This document shows positions 8,280 through 15,961 of a DNA stretch of 64,000 nt, piece after piece; within the stretch, counting starts at the first letter, position 1, and each line of letters opens with the position of its first letter. The DNA comes from DASVWZ01 sp963715675 (GTDB lineage: Bacteria > Acidobacteriota > Terriglobia > Terriglobales > Acidobacteriaceae): positions 2,852,001 through 2,916,000 of the forward strand of contig OY970265.1 of assembly GCA_963715675.1 (NCBI GenBank). Reading direction: 5' to 3'. The translations under genes were made by a program, and so were the position numbers. The notes under the pieces are model-generated. The model made no database searches, was not told where the DNA came from, and saw only the letters and a list, made by a program, of their open reading frames with translations.

Positions 8280-8678
8280 ACTCGACCCTCCGTGAGAACG
8301 GGTAAGTGTAGAGTAAAACTCCTTTGACCGCCACCCCGACCTCTTTTCTTGAATTTCTACCCACTCGTTGGAAACTGGAGGTTCTGCCTCCGCCTTGCCG
8401 AGCGGCGGCTTCCTCGGGCCAGATACTGCTGATCGAGCGCCCCGTGCATGATCTTCGTTCCGATGGACCAACTGATCCAGCAGCAACATCCTCCGGAGTT
8501 CGGGTGGACGCAGAAGCCCGGACCAAGCGCCGGCGGACAGGAGTGTCCCCCTACACAGGGGGCGTCGCAGGCAAAAACTTGTGACGCGGAGAGGGCTATT
8601 TTCTGCAGGGGACCGTCTAAGGGAACCAGCGGCGTTTTTGAGCAGCTTATCCGAGGAGCTTTTCGAGGAGGATCGAAC
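8280..8678. other. Divergent intergenic region
   Basis: A spacer of 399 bases between the S9 peptidase (leftward) and the DinB-like gene (rightward). It must hold both promoters, but no convincing -35/-10 pair was found. A GGCGGACAGGAGTGTCC palindrome lies at 8531-8556. Open frames crossing the region are not supported by ribosome-binding sites. Confidence 0.6.
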
Positions 8679-9293
8679 ATGAACAAAATGTTTCTGACAG
8701 TATTGTTGCTTCTGGCGGGACTGAGTGCTGGGGTGGTTGGCGCGCGGGCGCAGAATTCCGATTCCGCGGCAACCGCGGACCACACGGCTCCCAGTTATGA
8801 CATGAAGGGCCAGTCTCTGTTTGACTTGCAGGCGGTGCAGAAGAAGTTTGTGGACCTGGCCAACGCCCTCCCGGCCGACAAGTTCACATGGCGACCGTCG
8901 GCGGACTCGCGGTCTTTCGCGGAAGTCTTTCTGCACGTGGCAGGCGAGCGTTACGGAATTCTGGGACTGATGGGAGTTGAGCCTCCCGCGGGATTCGATG
9001 GAAAGACCCTTGAGAAGTCCACGACCGATCGTGAACGGATCGTCGAGGAATTGAACAAGTCTTGGGACTTTGCTCAGAAGGCGATCAACGGCATGAGCAA
9101 CGCGGATTTCGCGAAGCTGCTGCCGAAGCTTGGACCGCAGGCGAATGCTGGAGACGTGGTGTACATTTTGGCCGCCGACGCACATGAGCACCTGGGACAG
9201 TCGGTGGCTTATGCGCGAGAGAACGGGATCGTCCCGCCGTGGACAGTGGAGGCGCAGAAGAAAGCCGCGGAGAAGAAAGCGGAGCAGAAGTAG
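8679..9293 (+). CDS. DinB-superfamily secreted protein
   Basis: A 204-residue protein with a clear signal peptide (1-27, ending near GARAQ) and a DinB-like four-helix bundle. The putative metal-binding histidines are in VFLHVAGERYG (about residue 88) and in DAHEHLGQSVAYAREN (about 168-171), the spacing of this metal-dependent bundle family. Some family members are thiol transferases, but no substrate can be assigned. The C-terminal tail is Lys/Glu/Ala-rich. The start is fixed by CGAGGAGGATC just upstream; the frame is open further upstream through a repeat, which is rejected as coding. Confidence 0.8.
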   Translation: MNKMFLTVLLLLAGLSAGVVGARAQNSDSAATADHTAPSYDMKGQSLFDLQAVQKKFVDLANALPADKFTWRPSADSRSFAEVFLHVAGERYGILGLMGVEPPAGFDGKTLEKSTTDRERIVEELNKSWDFAQKAINGMSNADFAKLLPKLGPQANAGDVVYILAADAHEHLGQSVAYARENGIVPPWTVEAQKKAAEKKAEQK

Positions 9294-9324
9294 GGCCGGC
9301 GTGTCGGCGTGTCGCGTCCGGAGA

Positions 9325-9469
9325 ATGCATAGGTCCTTGGTCGGGAGTCCTCCGTGTACGAAGGACTCCATCTCCTCAGGGTCACAGACCGGGGCATCCG
9401 TAGAACTCGCTGCTTCCAATCACAAAAGCAATGTTCAAGGCGGCGGACAAGAATGTCCGCCCCACACGG
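9325..9469. repeat. Two dispersed repeats downstream of the DinB-like gene
   Basis: At 9325-9388 is a copy of the ATGCATAGGTCCTTSGTCGG...GGGTCACAG family, with an internal hairpin of GGAGTCCTCCGTGTACGAAG type. At 9440-9469 is a GCGGACAAGAATGTCCGC palindrome ending in CCCACACGGG. Both families occur elsewhere in the window. They are translated by chance in the frame that runs into the next gene. Confidence 0.7.
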
Positions 9470-9522
9470 GCGCAGGGACTTTTGGGCCAGGCTGGGAAGG
9501 TGATATAGAAGATGAGGATGGT

Positions 9523-11463
9523 TTGGATGACTGCCAGCAAATCAAGTCCGGGGCCGAACCGCGCGGGGGGAAATTGAGTCTTTCCGCCGGCAGCAGGCAG
9601 ACGCTCTTCTGCAGCATTCTTCTGGCGGTGGTCGGGGCAGCCGTTTACACCCCGGTCGTGCGCAACCCGTTTACCGATTACGACGACACAATCTATGTCA
9701 CAAACAACCGCCATGTGCAGGCGGGACTGACCTGGAACACCTTCACCTGGGCATGGACCACGACCGAGGCGGAAAACTGGCATCCGGTGACCTGGTTCTC
9801 TCACGCGCTGGATTGTCAACTGTTCGGACTGAGCGCCTCCGGACATCATCTAATGAGCGTCCTGCTGCATGTGATCAACGTCCTGCTCCTCTTCCTATTG
9901 CTGGCGCGGGTCACGGGGGCGACGGGGCGGAGCTTGCTGGTCGCGGTATTGTTTGCCGTTCATCCGCTCAACGTCGAGTCCGTAGTATGGGTAGCAGAGC
10001 GCAAGAATGTGTTGAGCACGCTGCTGTTGCTGCTGGCAGTGGGGTCATACGGGTGGTACGCGCGGCGGCCGAGCGTTCAACGCTATCTGGTGATGGCGGC
10101 GCTTTTTGGCTTGGGGCTGGCTGCGAAGCCCATGGTGATCACTCTGCCTTTTGTGCTTCTGCTGCTGGACTTCTGGCCGCTGCAGAGAATCGAGGGATGG
10201 GGCAAGCCGGCGCAGGCACTCCGTTCAACCGCACGCAAGAAACGCAAGGAACGATCCGAAGCACCGCATGCCGAAAGTGAACCGCGATTCTCTGTGCGCC
10301 AGGCTCCCTTCTCACGGCTGGTGCTGGAAAAGCTGCCGCTCCTGGCGTTTTGTGCGGGAAGCGCTGTAATCACCATCGTCGCCCAGCAAGCCAACGCGAT
10401 CCGGACACTGGAGAAGTTTCCGTTGGGAGCGCGACTGGAAAACGCTGTGTATAGCTATGCGATGTATGCATGGAAGGCAGTCTGGCCGACACAGCTGGCG
10501 GTGTTCTATCCCCAAGTCGGAAGAACGCTCGTGGCCTGGCAGCTAGGACTGGCGGCACTGTTTCTGGCAGGGGTGAGCGTGGTGGTCTGGCAGCAGCGTT
10601 TCGCCCGGCGGTATCTGATGACCGGCTGGTTATGGTACCTGGGCACGCTGGTGCCGGTGATTGGACTGGTGCAGGTGGGCGACCAGGCGATGGCTGACCG
10701 CTATGCGTATGTGCCGCTGCTGGGAATCTTTGTGATGGCAGTTTGGGGGCTTGCAGACCTGGCGGACGCGCGAGCTATTGCTGTTCGATGGCGTGCCGGC
10801 CTCGCTGTGATCGTCGTAGCGGCGTTGTCATTCCTCACCTGGCGACAGGTCGGCTACTGGCGCAACGATTACGATCTGTGGTCGCATACCTTGCAAGTAA
10901 CAAAGGAAAACGTGATCGCCGAGGAGAAGCTGAGTGTTGCGCTGGTGGTGCTCGGTCGCGACGAAGAGGCGGTGCCGGGCTTGGAGAAGGCAGCCATGCT
11001 GAACCCAGGAGACCCGATGAGACACATCCACCTGGGGGCGGAACTGGTCAAGGTGGGGCGCTGGAAGGATGCGCTGGTGGAGTATCAGAAGGCGGTAGAG
11101 ATGGCTCCGAACCTCAGCATTTATCCGGCGTGGAAGGACGAAGCCGTGCGCAGCATCAAGGCCCGGTGTTACGAGAGCCTCGCGACGATCTACGACGAAC
11201 TCGGCGACTACCCGCAGATGCGCGAAAGTTACCGGCGGTCCTTGGAGATTGACCCTCAACAAGGACCCGACATGATTGACCGGATCACCTCCTATGCTGA
11301 GAGTGAACCGTCGGGGAAACGCTACTTGCAGGTGGCAGTGCTGCTGCAGGAACTGGGCAGGCTGCCGGAAGCGCGGGGCGCATGCGAGCAGGCGCGGAAG
11401 CTGGACCCCTCGCTGGAGGAGGCCAAGAAATTGTTGAACACTCTGAAGCAAGACGAAAAGTGA
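9523..11463 (+). CDS. GT-C-like polytopic membrane protein with C-terminal TPR repeats
   Basis: About 646 residues if started at TTG 9523. Roughly ten membrane helices from about residue 27 onward resemble the TMTC/PMT-like glycosyltransferase fold, with an early DYDDTIYV acidic motif and WHPVTWFSH. The last 200 residues form tetratricopeptide repeats (YQKAVEMAP, YRRSLEIDPQ, ACEQARKLDP). Likely a membrane glycosyltransferase or scaffold; the substrate is unknown. The start is uncertain: no good ATG is in frame near the first helix. ATG 9512 is out of frame and would join only across the six-G run at 9565-9570; TTG 9574 is another option. Confidence 0.75.
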   Translation: MDDCQQIKSGAEPRGGKLSLSAGSRQTLFCSILLAVVGAAVYTPVVRNPFTDYDDTIYVTNNRHVQAGLTWNTFTWAWTTTEAENWHPVTWFSHALDCQLFGLSASGHHLMSVLLHVINVLLLFLLLARVTGATGRSLLVAVLFAVHPLNVESVVWVAERKNVLSTLLLLLAVGSYGWYARRPSVQRYLVMAALFGLGLAAKPMVITLPFVLLLLDFWPLQRIEGWGKPAQALRSTARKKRKERSEAPHAESEPRFSVRQAPFSRLVLEKLPLLAFCAGSAVITIVAQQANAIRTLEKFPLGARLENAVYSYAMYAWKAVWPTQLAVFYPQVGRTLVAWQLGLAALFLAGVSVVVWQQRFARRYLMTGWLWYLGTLVPVIGLVQVGDQAMADRYAYVPLLGIFVMAVWGLADLADARAIAVRWRAGLAVIVVAALSFLTWRQVGYWRNDYDLWSHTLQVTKENVIAEEKLSVALVVLGRDEEAVPGLEKAAMLNPGDPMRHIHLGAELVKVGRWKDALVEYQKAVEMAPNLSIYPAWKDEAVRSIKARCYESLATIYDELGDYPQMRESYRRSLEIDPQQGPDMIDRITSYAESEPSGKRYLQVAVLLQELGRLPEARGACEQARKLDPSLEEAKKLLNTLKQDEK

Positions 11464-11496
11464 GGTGCTTCCGCGGGGCGATGCTAGAACATCGGG

Positions 11497-13038
11497 TCAT
11501 TTCCCGATGCAGAAAGTACTGAAGATGAGGTTCAGGATGTCGTCGGTGGTGGTGGCCCCGGTGATTTCATCGAGGGCGCGGAGGGAAGTATATAGATCCA
11601 TCAGCACCATTTCGTGGGGGATGCGGTTTTCTACCGCGGATTTGGCCGCTTCCAAACCGGCAATGGACTCTTTGACCCGTTCCTGATGGCGCAGGTTGGT
11701 AAGGAAGCCGCCTTCGGATTGTGCGCCCGAGTGTCCGCCGATGTGGCGGAGGATTGCTGCGCGCAGGTGGGTGATTCCTTCGCCCGTGGTTGCAGAAGTG
11801 CGCAGGCACGGCGGGGCGGCGGACTGTTCATGGTTATCGAGTGACAGCTCGCGGCCGAGATCTGCCGGGCTTTGCCCGGCTGGGCGGACCCTTCGGCTTC
11901 GCTCAGGGCCGGCTTGGGCGGCTGTCCCCACGTGGGCCGTGAGGTCGCATTTGTTCTCGACTATGATGGCGGGGCGGGCGGACACCTGGACCAGCAGGTC
12001 CTGGTCTTCAGTGGTGATGGGCTGAGAGGAATCGACGACGACCAGCACCAGATCGGCGTCGGCCAGAGCTTCCATCGATTTGCGGATGCCGATGCTTTCG
12101 GCTTCGTCGAGGGCGCGGCGGATTCCGGCGGTGTCGACCAATCGGACCGGGATGCCTCCTATCGCGACTGTTTCGCTGACCAAGTCGCGCGTCGTGCCGG
12201 GCGTTGCAGTCACGATGGCTCGCTCACGCTCGACCAGACGGTTGAACAGGCTGGACTTGCCAACGTTCGGACGGCCCACGATGGCCAGGGTCAATCCTTC
12301 ATGCACGATCTTGCCATAGGCGAATGAGCCTGCCAGGTCTTCGAGCGGGGCGCGAACAGCGGCGATGCGGGCGATGATCTGGTCGGCGGGAAGCACTGAG
12401 ACGTCGTCCTCGGCGAAGTCGATTCCGGCTTCGAGCACGGCAATCAGCTCGACCAAGGCTTGCTTGATCGGCTGTAAACGGTGGGAGAGCGCGCCTCCGA
12501 CTTGCTGGGCTGCGATCTTGGCCTGATAGAGAGTCTGGGAGTCGATCAGATCGCGAACGGCTTCGGCTTGCGTAAGATCGATCCGGCCGTTCAGAAAGGC
12601 TCGCATGGTGAATTCGCCGGGTTCGGCAAGGCGGGCGCCTCGGGCGAGGGCCAATTCGATGATGTGGCGCAGGACGACCGGAGAGCCGTGGGCGGAGATT
12701 TCGACGATGTCGTCGGTGGTATAGGAGTGAGGCTTGGCGAAGTAGGTGACGACGACTTCGTCGATGCGGGTTGCCGAGCTTTGCTCGGCGGGACAGCCGA
12801 AGGCGGCTGTCCCCACGTGGTCTATGGATGGAATCCGCGCGGGAGCGCGGACAGGAATGTCCGCGCCACACGGTTCGATGAGTTCACCGAATACTGCTCG
12901 TCCTGGATCGAGGTCATGTTTGAGGCGGAGCACGGGGAGGGCGATGGTTTTCGCGTCGGGACCGGCGAGGCGGACTACGCCGATTCCGCCGCGTCCGGGC
13001 GGAGTTGCGATGGAGACGATGGTGTCGTCAAGATTCAC
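11497..13038 (-). CDS. mnmE: tRNA uridine-5-carboxymethylaminomethyl modification GTPase MnmE
   Basis: MnmE with MnmG modifies the wobble uridine of several tRNAs (cytoplasmic). The N-terminal tetrahydrofolate-binding domain begins NLDDTIVSIATPPGRGGIG; the GTPase domain has the P-loop GRPNVGKSS (Lys261), DTAG (302-305) and NKCD (362-365); the C-terminus is the conserved FCIGK. Length is 513 residues against about 450-460 in the family. The excess is explained by two in-frame insertions: about 57-90 in the N-terminal domain and about 370-390 just after NKCD, both made of dispersed palindromic repeats. It belongs with the jag-yidC-rnpA-rpmH cluster but is separated from jag by accessory genes. 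Confidence 0.95.
   Translation of the reverse strand: MNLDDTIVSIATPPGRGGIGVVRLAGPDAKTIALPVLRLKHDLDPGRAVFGELIEPCGADIPVRAPARIPSIDHVGTAAFGCPAEQSSATRIDEVVVTYFAKPHSYTTDDIVEISAHGSPVVLRHIIELALARGARLAEPGEFTMRAFLNGRIDLTQAEAVRDLIDSQTLYQAKIAAQQVGGALSHRLQPIKQALVELIAVLEAGIDFAEDDVSVLPADQIIARIAAVRAPLEDLAGSFAYGKIVHEGLTLAIVGRPNVGKSSLFNRLVERERAIVTATPGTTRDLVSETVAIGGIPVRLVDTAGIRRALDEAESIGIRKSMEALADADLVLVVVDSSQPITTEDQDLLVQVSARPAIIVENKCDLTAHVGTAAQAGPERSRRVRPAGQSPADLGRELSLDNHEQSAAPPCLRTSATTGEGITHLRAAILRHIGGHSGAQSEGGFLTNLRHQERVKESIAGLEAAKSAVENRIPHEMVLMDLYTSLRALDEITGATTTDDILNLIFSTFCIGK
11869..11936. repeat. Composite repeat inserted in frame in mnmE (G domain)
   Basis: On the coding strand a GTGGGGACAGCCGCC half-palindrome is followed by a nested CCCTGAGCGAAGCCGAAGGG element (11891-11910) and a CCGGGCAAAGCCCGG hairpin. 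It is translated as roughly HVGTAAQAGPERSRRVRPAG directly after the NKCD guanine-specificity motif. The nested element also occurs at 5412 and 21363. The insertion keeps the frame open. Confidence 0.8.
12769..12872. repeat. Double palindromic repeat inserted in frame in mnmE (N-terminal domain)
   Basis: Two palindromes lie back to back: GTGTGGCGCGGACATTCCTG with its partner half (about 12840-12872) and GTGGGGACAGCCGCCTTCGG with its partner (about 12789-12822). They are translated into about 34 residues (57-90) between GELIEP and RIDEVVVTYF, which are adjacent or nearly so in other MnmE proteins. Both palindrome types are dispersed through the window. Confidence 0.8.
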
Positions 13039-13130
13039 GGTTGAGTGGTGATGAGCGGTCCGAGATTAGCACTATAGATTGTTTCTGGGGCTTGAATCGA
13101 AAAAGTAGTCTTCGGTTAATACCTCTCTTA

Positions 13131-13248
13131 ATATCCCCCTCCCCCTGGGTCTAGTGGAATCATCATGTTACGGAGTTTTGGTCGGCAAAATCTAGAGTCC
13201 ATTGGGGTTATAGGTAAAATCTAGAAAGCATGGGAGTTATGGGCCGTC
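13131..13248. repeat. Dispersed repeat, copy 2 (TCTAG...GTTATGG triple unit)
   Basis: The same order of blocks as the copy at 5187-5305: a C-rich lead, then GGTCTAGTGGAATCATCA, then two AAAATCTAGA units ending GGGGTTATAGG and GGGAGTTATGG, then CCGTC. The differences are scattered substitutions, so the copies are related but not freshly duplicated. The same strand is used in both. Confidence 0.75.
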
Positions 13249-13258
13249 ATTTCATCAG

Positions 13259-13498
13259 TTATATCATGTAGATATTATACACGGTTAATAGTATGCCAAT
13301 AGTGTAGAATGGTTGGAGGGAGATGTCAAGGCCCGATTCGTCGGGATGCAAGGTGAGAGATGGACGAAGGAAATTCCCACGCTGCGACCCGGAGCAGGTG
13401 TTCTGTGGGTAGAGGTTCGAGTGCGTAGCGAGCAACCGACCTGCGAGCACAGCCACCGACAAGAGCATGCGGGTATGTATGAATCTCGTTCGAGTCAT
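13259..13498 (-). CDS. Possible small secreted protein or remnant of one
   Basis: A 79-residue frame whose start ATG (13498) is preceded by GAGGAGAATAG, a credible ribosome-binding site. The first 28 residues look like a signal peptide (positively charged, then MLLSVAVLAGRLLAT). The rest matches nothing recognised and ends in a hydrophobic stretch beside the TCTAG repeat. It may be the 5' remnant of a larger secreted-protein gene broken by the repeat. Low confidence. Confidence 0.25.
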   Translation of the reverse strand: MTRTRFIHTRMLLSVAVLAGRLLATHSNLYPQNTCSGSQRGNFLRPSLTLHPDESGLDISLQPFYTIGILLTVYNIYMI

Positions 13499-13551
13499 AT
13501 TCTATTCTCCTCGTACCGCAAGAGTGCCAACTCTGCGCTATAACTGGCAAT

Positions 13552-14922
13552 TTACTGGGAAACCTTGAACACTGTCCCGCAACCTCCTTGGCACGACTGT
13601 CCAGTACCCCCGTACTGAGTGGTCCCATATAGGTTCTCGGCAGCATCGATTGACAGAGCAGATGCGGGCTGGCCGCCGTCGGTCAGCATGTGGAAGCCGT
13701 ACAAAACCGTGAGAGTCCATGGCCCAGGATTCCAGCTCGGTGCTGTCAACCGAACAACGTCGCCGTATTGTGACGTGCCTTGACCACGATACGCCGTGCC
13801 GTATAGGTTTCCCTGTGAATCAAGGGCTAGCCCTGCCATTGGGTTCGCGCCGTCGTTGCCGTCGGTAAAGCTGTGTAGCACTACTTCCGTCCAGAAGTGG
13901 CTCCCTCCTGGCGGTCTCTTAAGTTCGAACACTAGCCCGTAGGGTCCTGATCCAAACACGGTTGTGCCATAAAGGTTGCCAGCCTTGTCAACAATTACAC
14001 CAGCGGCTGAGTTTGAGCCATCCTGGCCGTTGAATTCGTGGATGACCCTCTTCGTCCAGGTGCCGCCCTTGGTCACCGGTCGCAGGAGCTCGAAGGCAAT
14101 ACCGCACCCTGTTCCCCCGACACCTCCTTGGCATTTCCCTTTTACATTGTTGCCACCGAAGTAGGTCGTGCCGTATAAGTTGCCGCTTCTATCCGACACC
14201 AAGCCGCCATTCGGGTTAGCTCCGTCCCCAAACTGCTTTCCTTGGGCGACTCCCGCGAACGCCTGCAGCACATTCTCCGTCCACGCTCCACCCTTCTGTT
14301 TCGGGGGGCTTAGCTTAAACACCGTTCCGCAATTGCCCCCGTAGTACACGTCGCAGGTATTTCCTTTTCCCCCGCCAAATTGCGTTGCTCCGTAAAGGTT
14401 CCCAGCCTTATCGAATGTCAGGTTGCCCCATGGATAGTACCCGTCATTGCCGCTCTGGAAGCTGTAGAGGATCGTCTCGGTCCACTGTCCACCCTTTTGC
14501 TGTGGCGGCGATAGCTCGTACACCGTGCCGCAGCCGTACAGAATCCCCAACAGAATGCAGCCTCCGGTACCGCCATACGCGGTTGTGCCGTACAGATTGC
14601 CGGAACTGTCGATTACCAAGCCGCCGCTGGGCTGCAGGCCGTCGTTGTTGTTGCTCTTGCCCAGGAAAAGGTAGAGCACGGTTTCCGTCCAAGGGTCACC
14701 CTTCTTCGCTGGTGGCGCGAGCTGAAAGACGGTGCCTGTCTCAGTGGTCCCGTAGAGATTGCCTTGCTTATCGAAGACCACCCCGCCGGCAGGCGTTTGC
14801 CCGTCGCTGCCGCCCTGAAAGCTGTACAGCACTTGCTCGTTCCATTCCGCGGAGGCGTGGATGGTCAGGGAAAGAATAATGATCGCCAGGGCGGAAAGCA
14901 TCTGAAGTCGGTTAAGGTTCAC
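13552..14922 (-). CDS. Secreted Gloeo/Verruco-repeat (GloVer) beta-propeller-like protein
   Basis: A 456-residue exported protein with signal peptide 1-25 (ending HASA). It is made of about seven to eight repeats of 50-60 residues, each with a core like GGLVIDSSGNLYGTTAYGG followed by GTVFELSPP and WTETVLYSF. This is the gloeo/verruco repeat, common in secreted proteins of Acidobacteriota and Verrucomicrobia; its function is unknown. The gene sits between mnmE and jag, genes usually adjacent or near each other, so it looks like an accessory insertion. A related but truncated copy is at 49697-50293. Confidence 0.85.
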   Translation of the reverse strand: MNLNRLQMLSALAIIILSLTIHASAEWNEQVLYSFQGGSDGQTPAGGVVFDKQGNLYGTTETGTVFQLAPPAKKGDPWTETVLYLFLGKSNNNDGLQPSGGLVIDSSGNLYGTTAYGGTGGCILLGILYGCGTVYELSPPQQKGGQWTETILYSFQSGNDGYYPWGNLTFDKAGNLYGATQFGGGKGNTCDVYYGGNCGTVFKLSPPKQKGGAWTENVLQAFAGVAQGKQFGDGANPNGGLVSDRSGNLYGTTYFGGNNVKGKCQGGVGGTGCGIAFELLRPVTKGGTWTKRVIHEFNGQDGSNSAAGVIVDKAGNLYGTTVFGSGPYGLVFELKRPPGGSHFWTEVVLHSFTDGNDGANPMAGLALDSQGNLYGTAYRGQGTSQYGDVVRLTAPSWNPGPWTLTVLYGFHMLTDGGQPASALSIDAAENLYGTTQYGGTGQSCQGGCGTVFKVSQ

Positions 14923-15333
14923 GGGTTGACTACTCCTCTTGGGGAGGGTCTGATCGGCCGCGTTCGAGGCTGATTCCCACCCTTTCGCAAAGAACGAACG
15001 CGAAAGAGCGGGGCACCCCGCGGAACCGCGCTGCCAGCGGTCATTTTAGTCCTGATTGCTGGCGGAAGCTATGAGAAGTTATGGGGTTGCTCAGCGCAGA
15101 TGCAAGAAAATGCATAGGTCCTTCGTCGGGAACCTTCGCTTCGCGGAGGTTCCGCTTCCTCCAGGATGACAGATGGCGAGGGTTCTGCTTCCTCTGGGAT
15201 GACAGCGGGGGAGGTTCGTTCCTCAGGATCACAGGGCGCTCTGGTCATGCATCACCGACATCACTCCTTACGGGTGTCATCCTGAGGGCGGTCTTCCAGC
15301 TTGCGAAGCAAGTGGAAGACCGCCGAAGGATCT
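14923..15333. repeat. Repeat-rich spacer before the GIY-YIG gene
   Basis: No gene is seen. A copy of the ATGCATAGGTCCTTCGTCGG...GGATGACAG family lies at 15109-15173. A related unit with a GCGGTCTTCCAGCTTGC...AAGTGGAAGACCGC hairpin lies at 15284-15333 and runs into the start of the next gene. The leftward promoter of the GloVer gene should lie near 14923-15000; none is obvious. Confidence 0.65.
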
Positions 15334-15663
15334 ATGTATTCGCGTCCGAAAGTCTACTACGTGTACATCATGACCAACCGCTCCAAGACGCTCTACACCG
15401 GTGTGACTAGCAAACTGGAGAACCGCGTTTTTGAGCACAAGCAGCACACACGGCCAGGGTTTACTTCCCGCTATCGGGTGGATCGCCTGGTGTATTTCGA
15501 GCGCTTCGGAGATGTTCACGCCGCGATTGCGCGGGAGAAACAGATCAAAGGGCTGCTGCGGATCAAAAAGATGGCCCTCGTTGTGTCGACGAACCCGGAG
15601 TGGAGAGACCTGAGCGAAGGGTGGTACGAGCGGCATCGGTATCAGCCGGAAAAGGCCGGATGA
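15334..15663 (+). CDS. GIY-YIG-domain putative endonuclease
   Basis: A 109-residue UPF0213/YhbQ-like GIY-YIG protein. The core YYVYIMTN...LYTGVTSKLENRVFEHK carries the GIY and YIG equivalents and the conserved Arg; a Glu follows in YFERFGDVHAAIAREKQIK. Small proteins of this kind may be nucleases of repair or mobile-element origin; the biological role is unknown. The ATG at 15334 is preceded by GAAGGATCT, which is the end of a dispersed repeat and may act as the ribosome-binding site. The frame is also open 11 codons upstream (ATG 15301), inside the repeat. Confidence 0.8.
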   Translation: MYSRPKVYYVYIMTNRSKTLYTGVTSKLENRVFEHKQHTRPGFTSRYRVDRLVYFERFGDVHAAIAREKQIKGLLRIKKMALVVSTNPEWRDLSEGWYERHRYQPEKAG

Positions 15664-15699
15664 GAGTGGTCGGGCATCGCAGGTATCCGTGCAAGAAAA

Positions 15700-15790
15700 T
15701 GCATAGGTCCCTTCGCCATTCGGCTCAAGGGCAGGCTCTTCGTCGGGAACCTTCGCTACGCGAAGGTTCCACTTCCTCGAGGATGACAGG
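15700..15790. repeat. ATGCATAGG...GGATGACAG repeat downstream of the GIY-YIG gene
   Basis: Begins ATGCATAGGTCCCTTCG and ends GAGGATGACAGG. It contains an extra CGGCTCAAGGGCAGGCTC block in the middle and the hairpin GAACCTTCGCTACGCGAAGG. It flanks the GIY-YIG gene on the right as 15109-15173 does on the left, in the same orientation. Confidence 0.7.
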
Positions 15791-15921
15791 GTGTGGGGTT
15801 GACGAGGGGAAATCCCGCGGACCCAAGGCAGAGGTGGAAACTCCCTTAGACGCCGCTGGTGGCACACGCTTGCATGGGGTCCCTCGCTTCGCTCGGGATG
15901 ACAGTGCTATGCGAGGCAGCA

Positions 15922-15961
15922 CGGGCGAGGAGGCCCACGCCTACATTGATCAGCTAATTAG
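15922..15961. repeat. GGGCGGGGACGCCC...TTAATCAG-family repeat at the jag stop codon
   Basis: Reads CACGGGCGAGGAGGCCCACG then CCTACATTGATCAGCTAATTAG. It is a degenerate member of a family also at 21387, 23308, 25417, 29510, 58289 and 59778. Its last bases overlap the TAA stop of jag (15958-15960). Confidence 0.65.

Larger units (their letters stand above)
13039..13551. other. Intergenic region upstream of mnmE and downstream of the GloVer gene
   Basis: It contains copy 2 of the TCTAG/GTTATGG repeat (13131-13248) and one weakly supported small frame (13259-13498, minus). The mnmE promoter should lie at 13040-13130; no clear box pair was identified. Confidence 0.6.

Noticed and set aside
8280..9419. 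N-terminal extension of the S9 peptidase frame to 9419 (1125 residues)
   Set aside because: The extra part runs through the antisense of the DinB-like gene and repeats; a signal peptide with GGAGGG lies at 8279.
9130..9522. Upstream extension of the GT-C/TPR frame to ATG 9130
   Set aside because: It overlaps the DinB-like gene and translates two dispersed repeats; no ribosome-binding site and no membrane or domain sequence.
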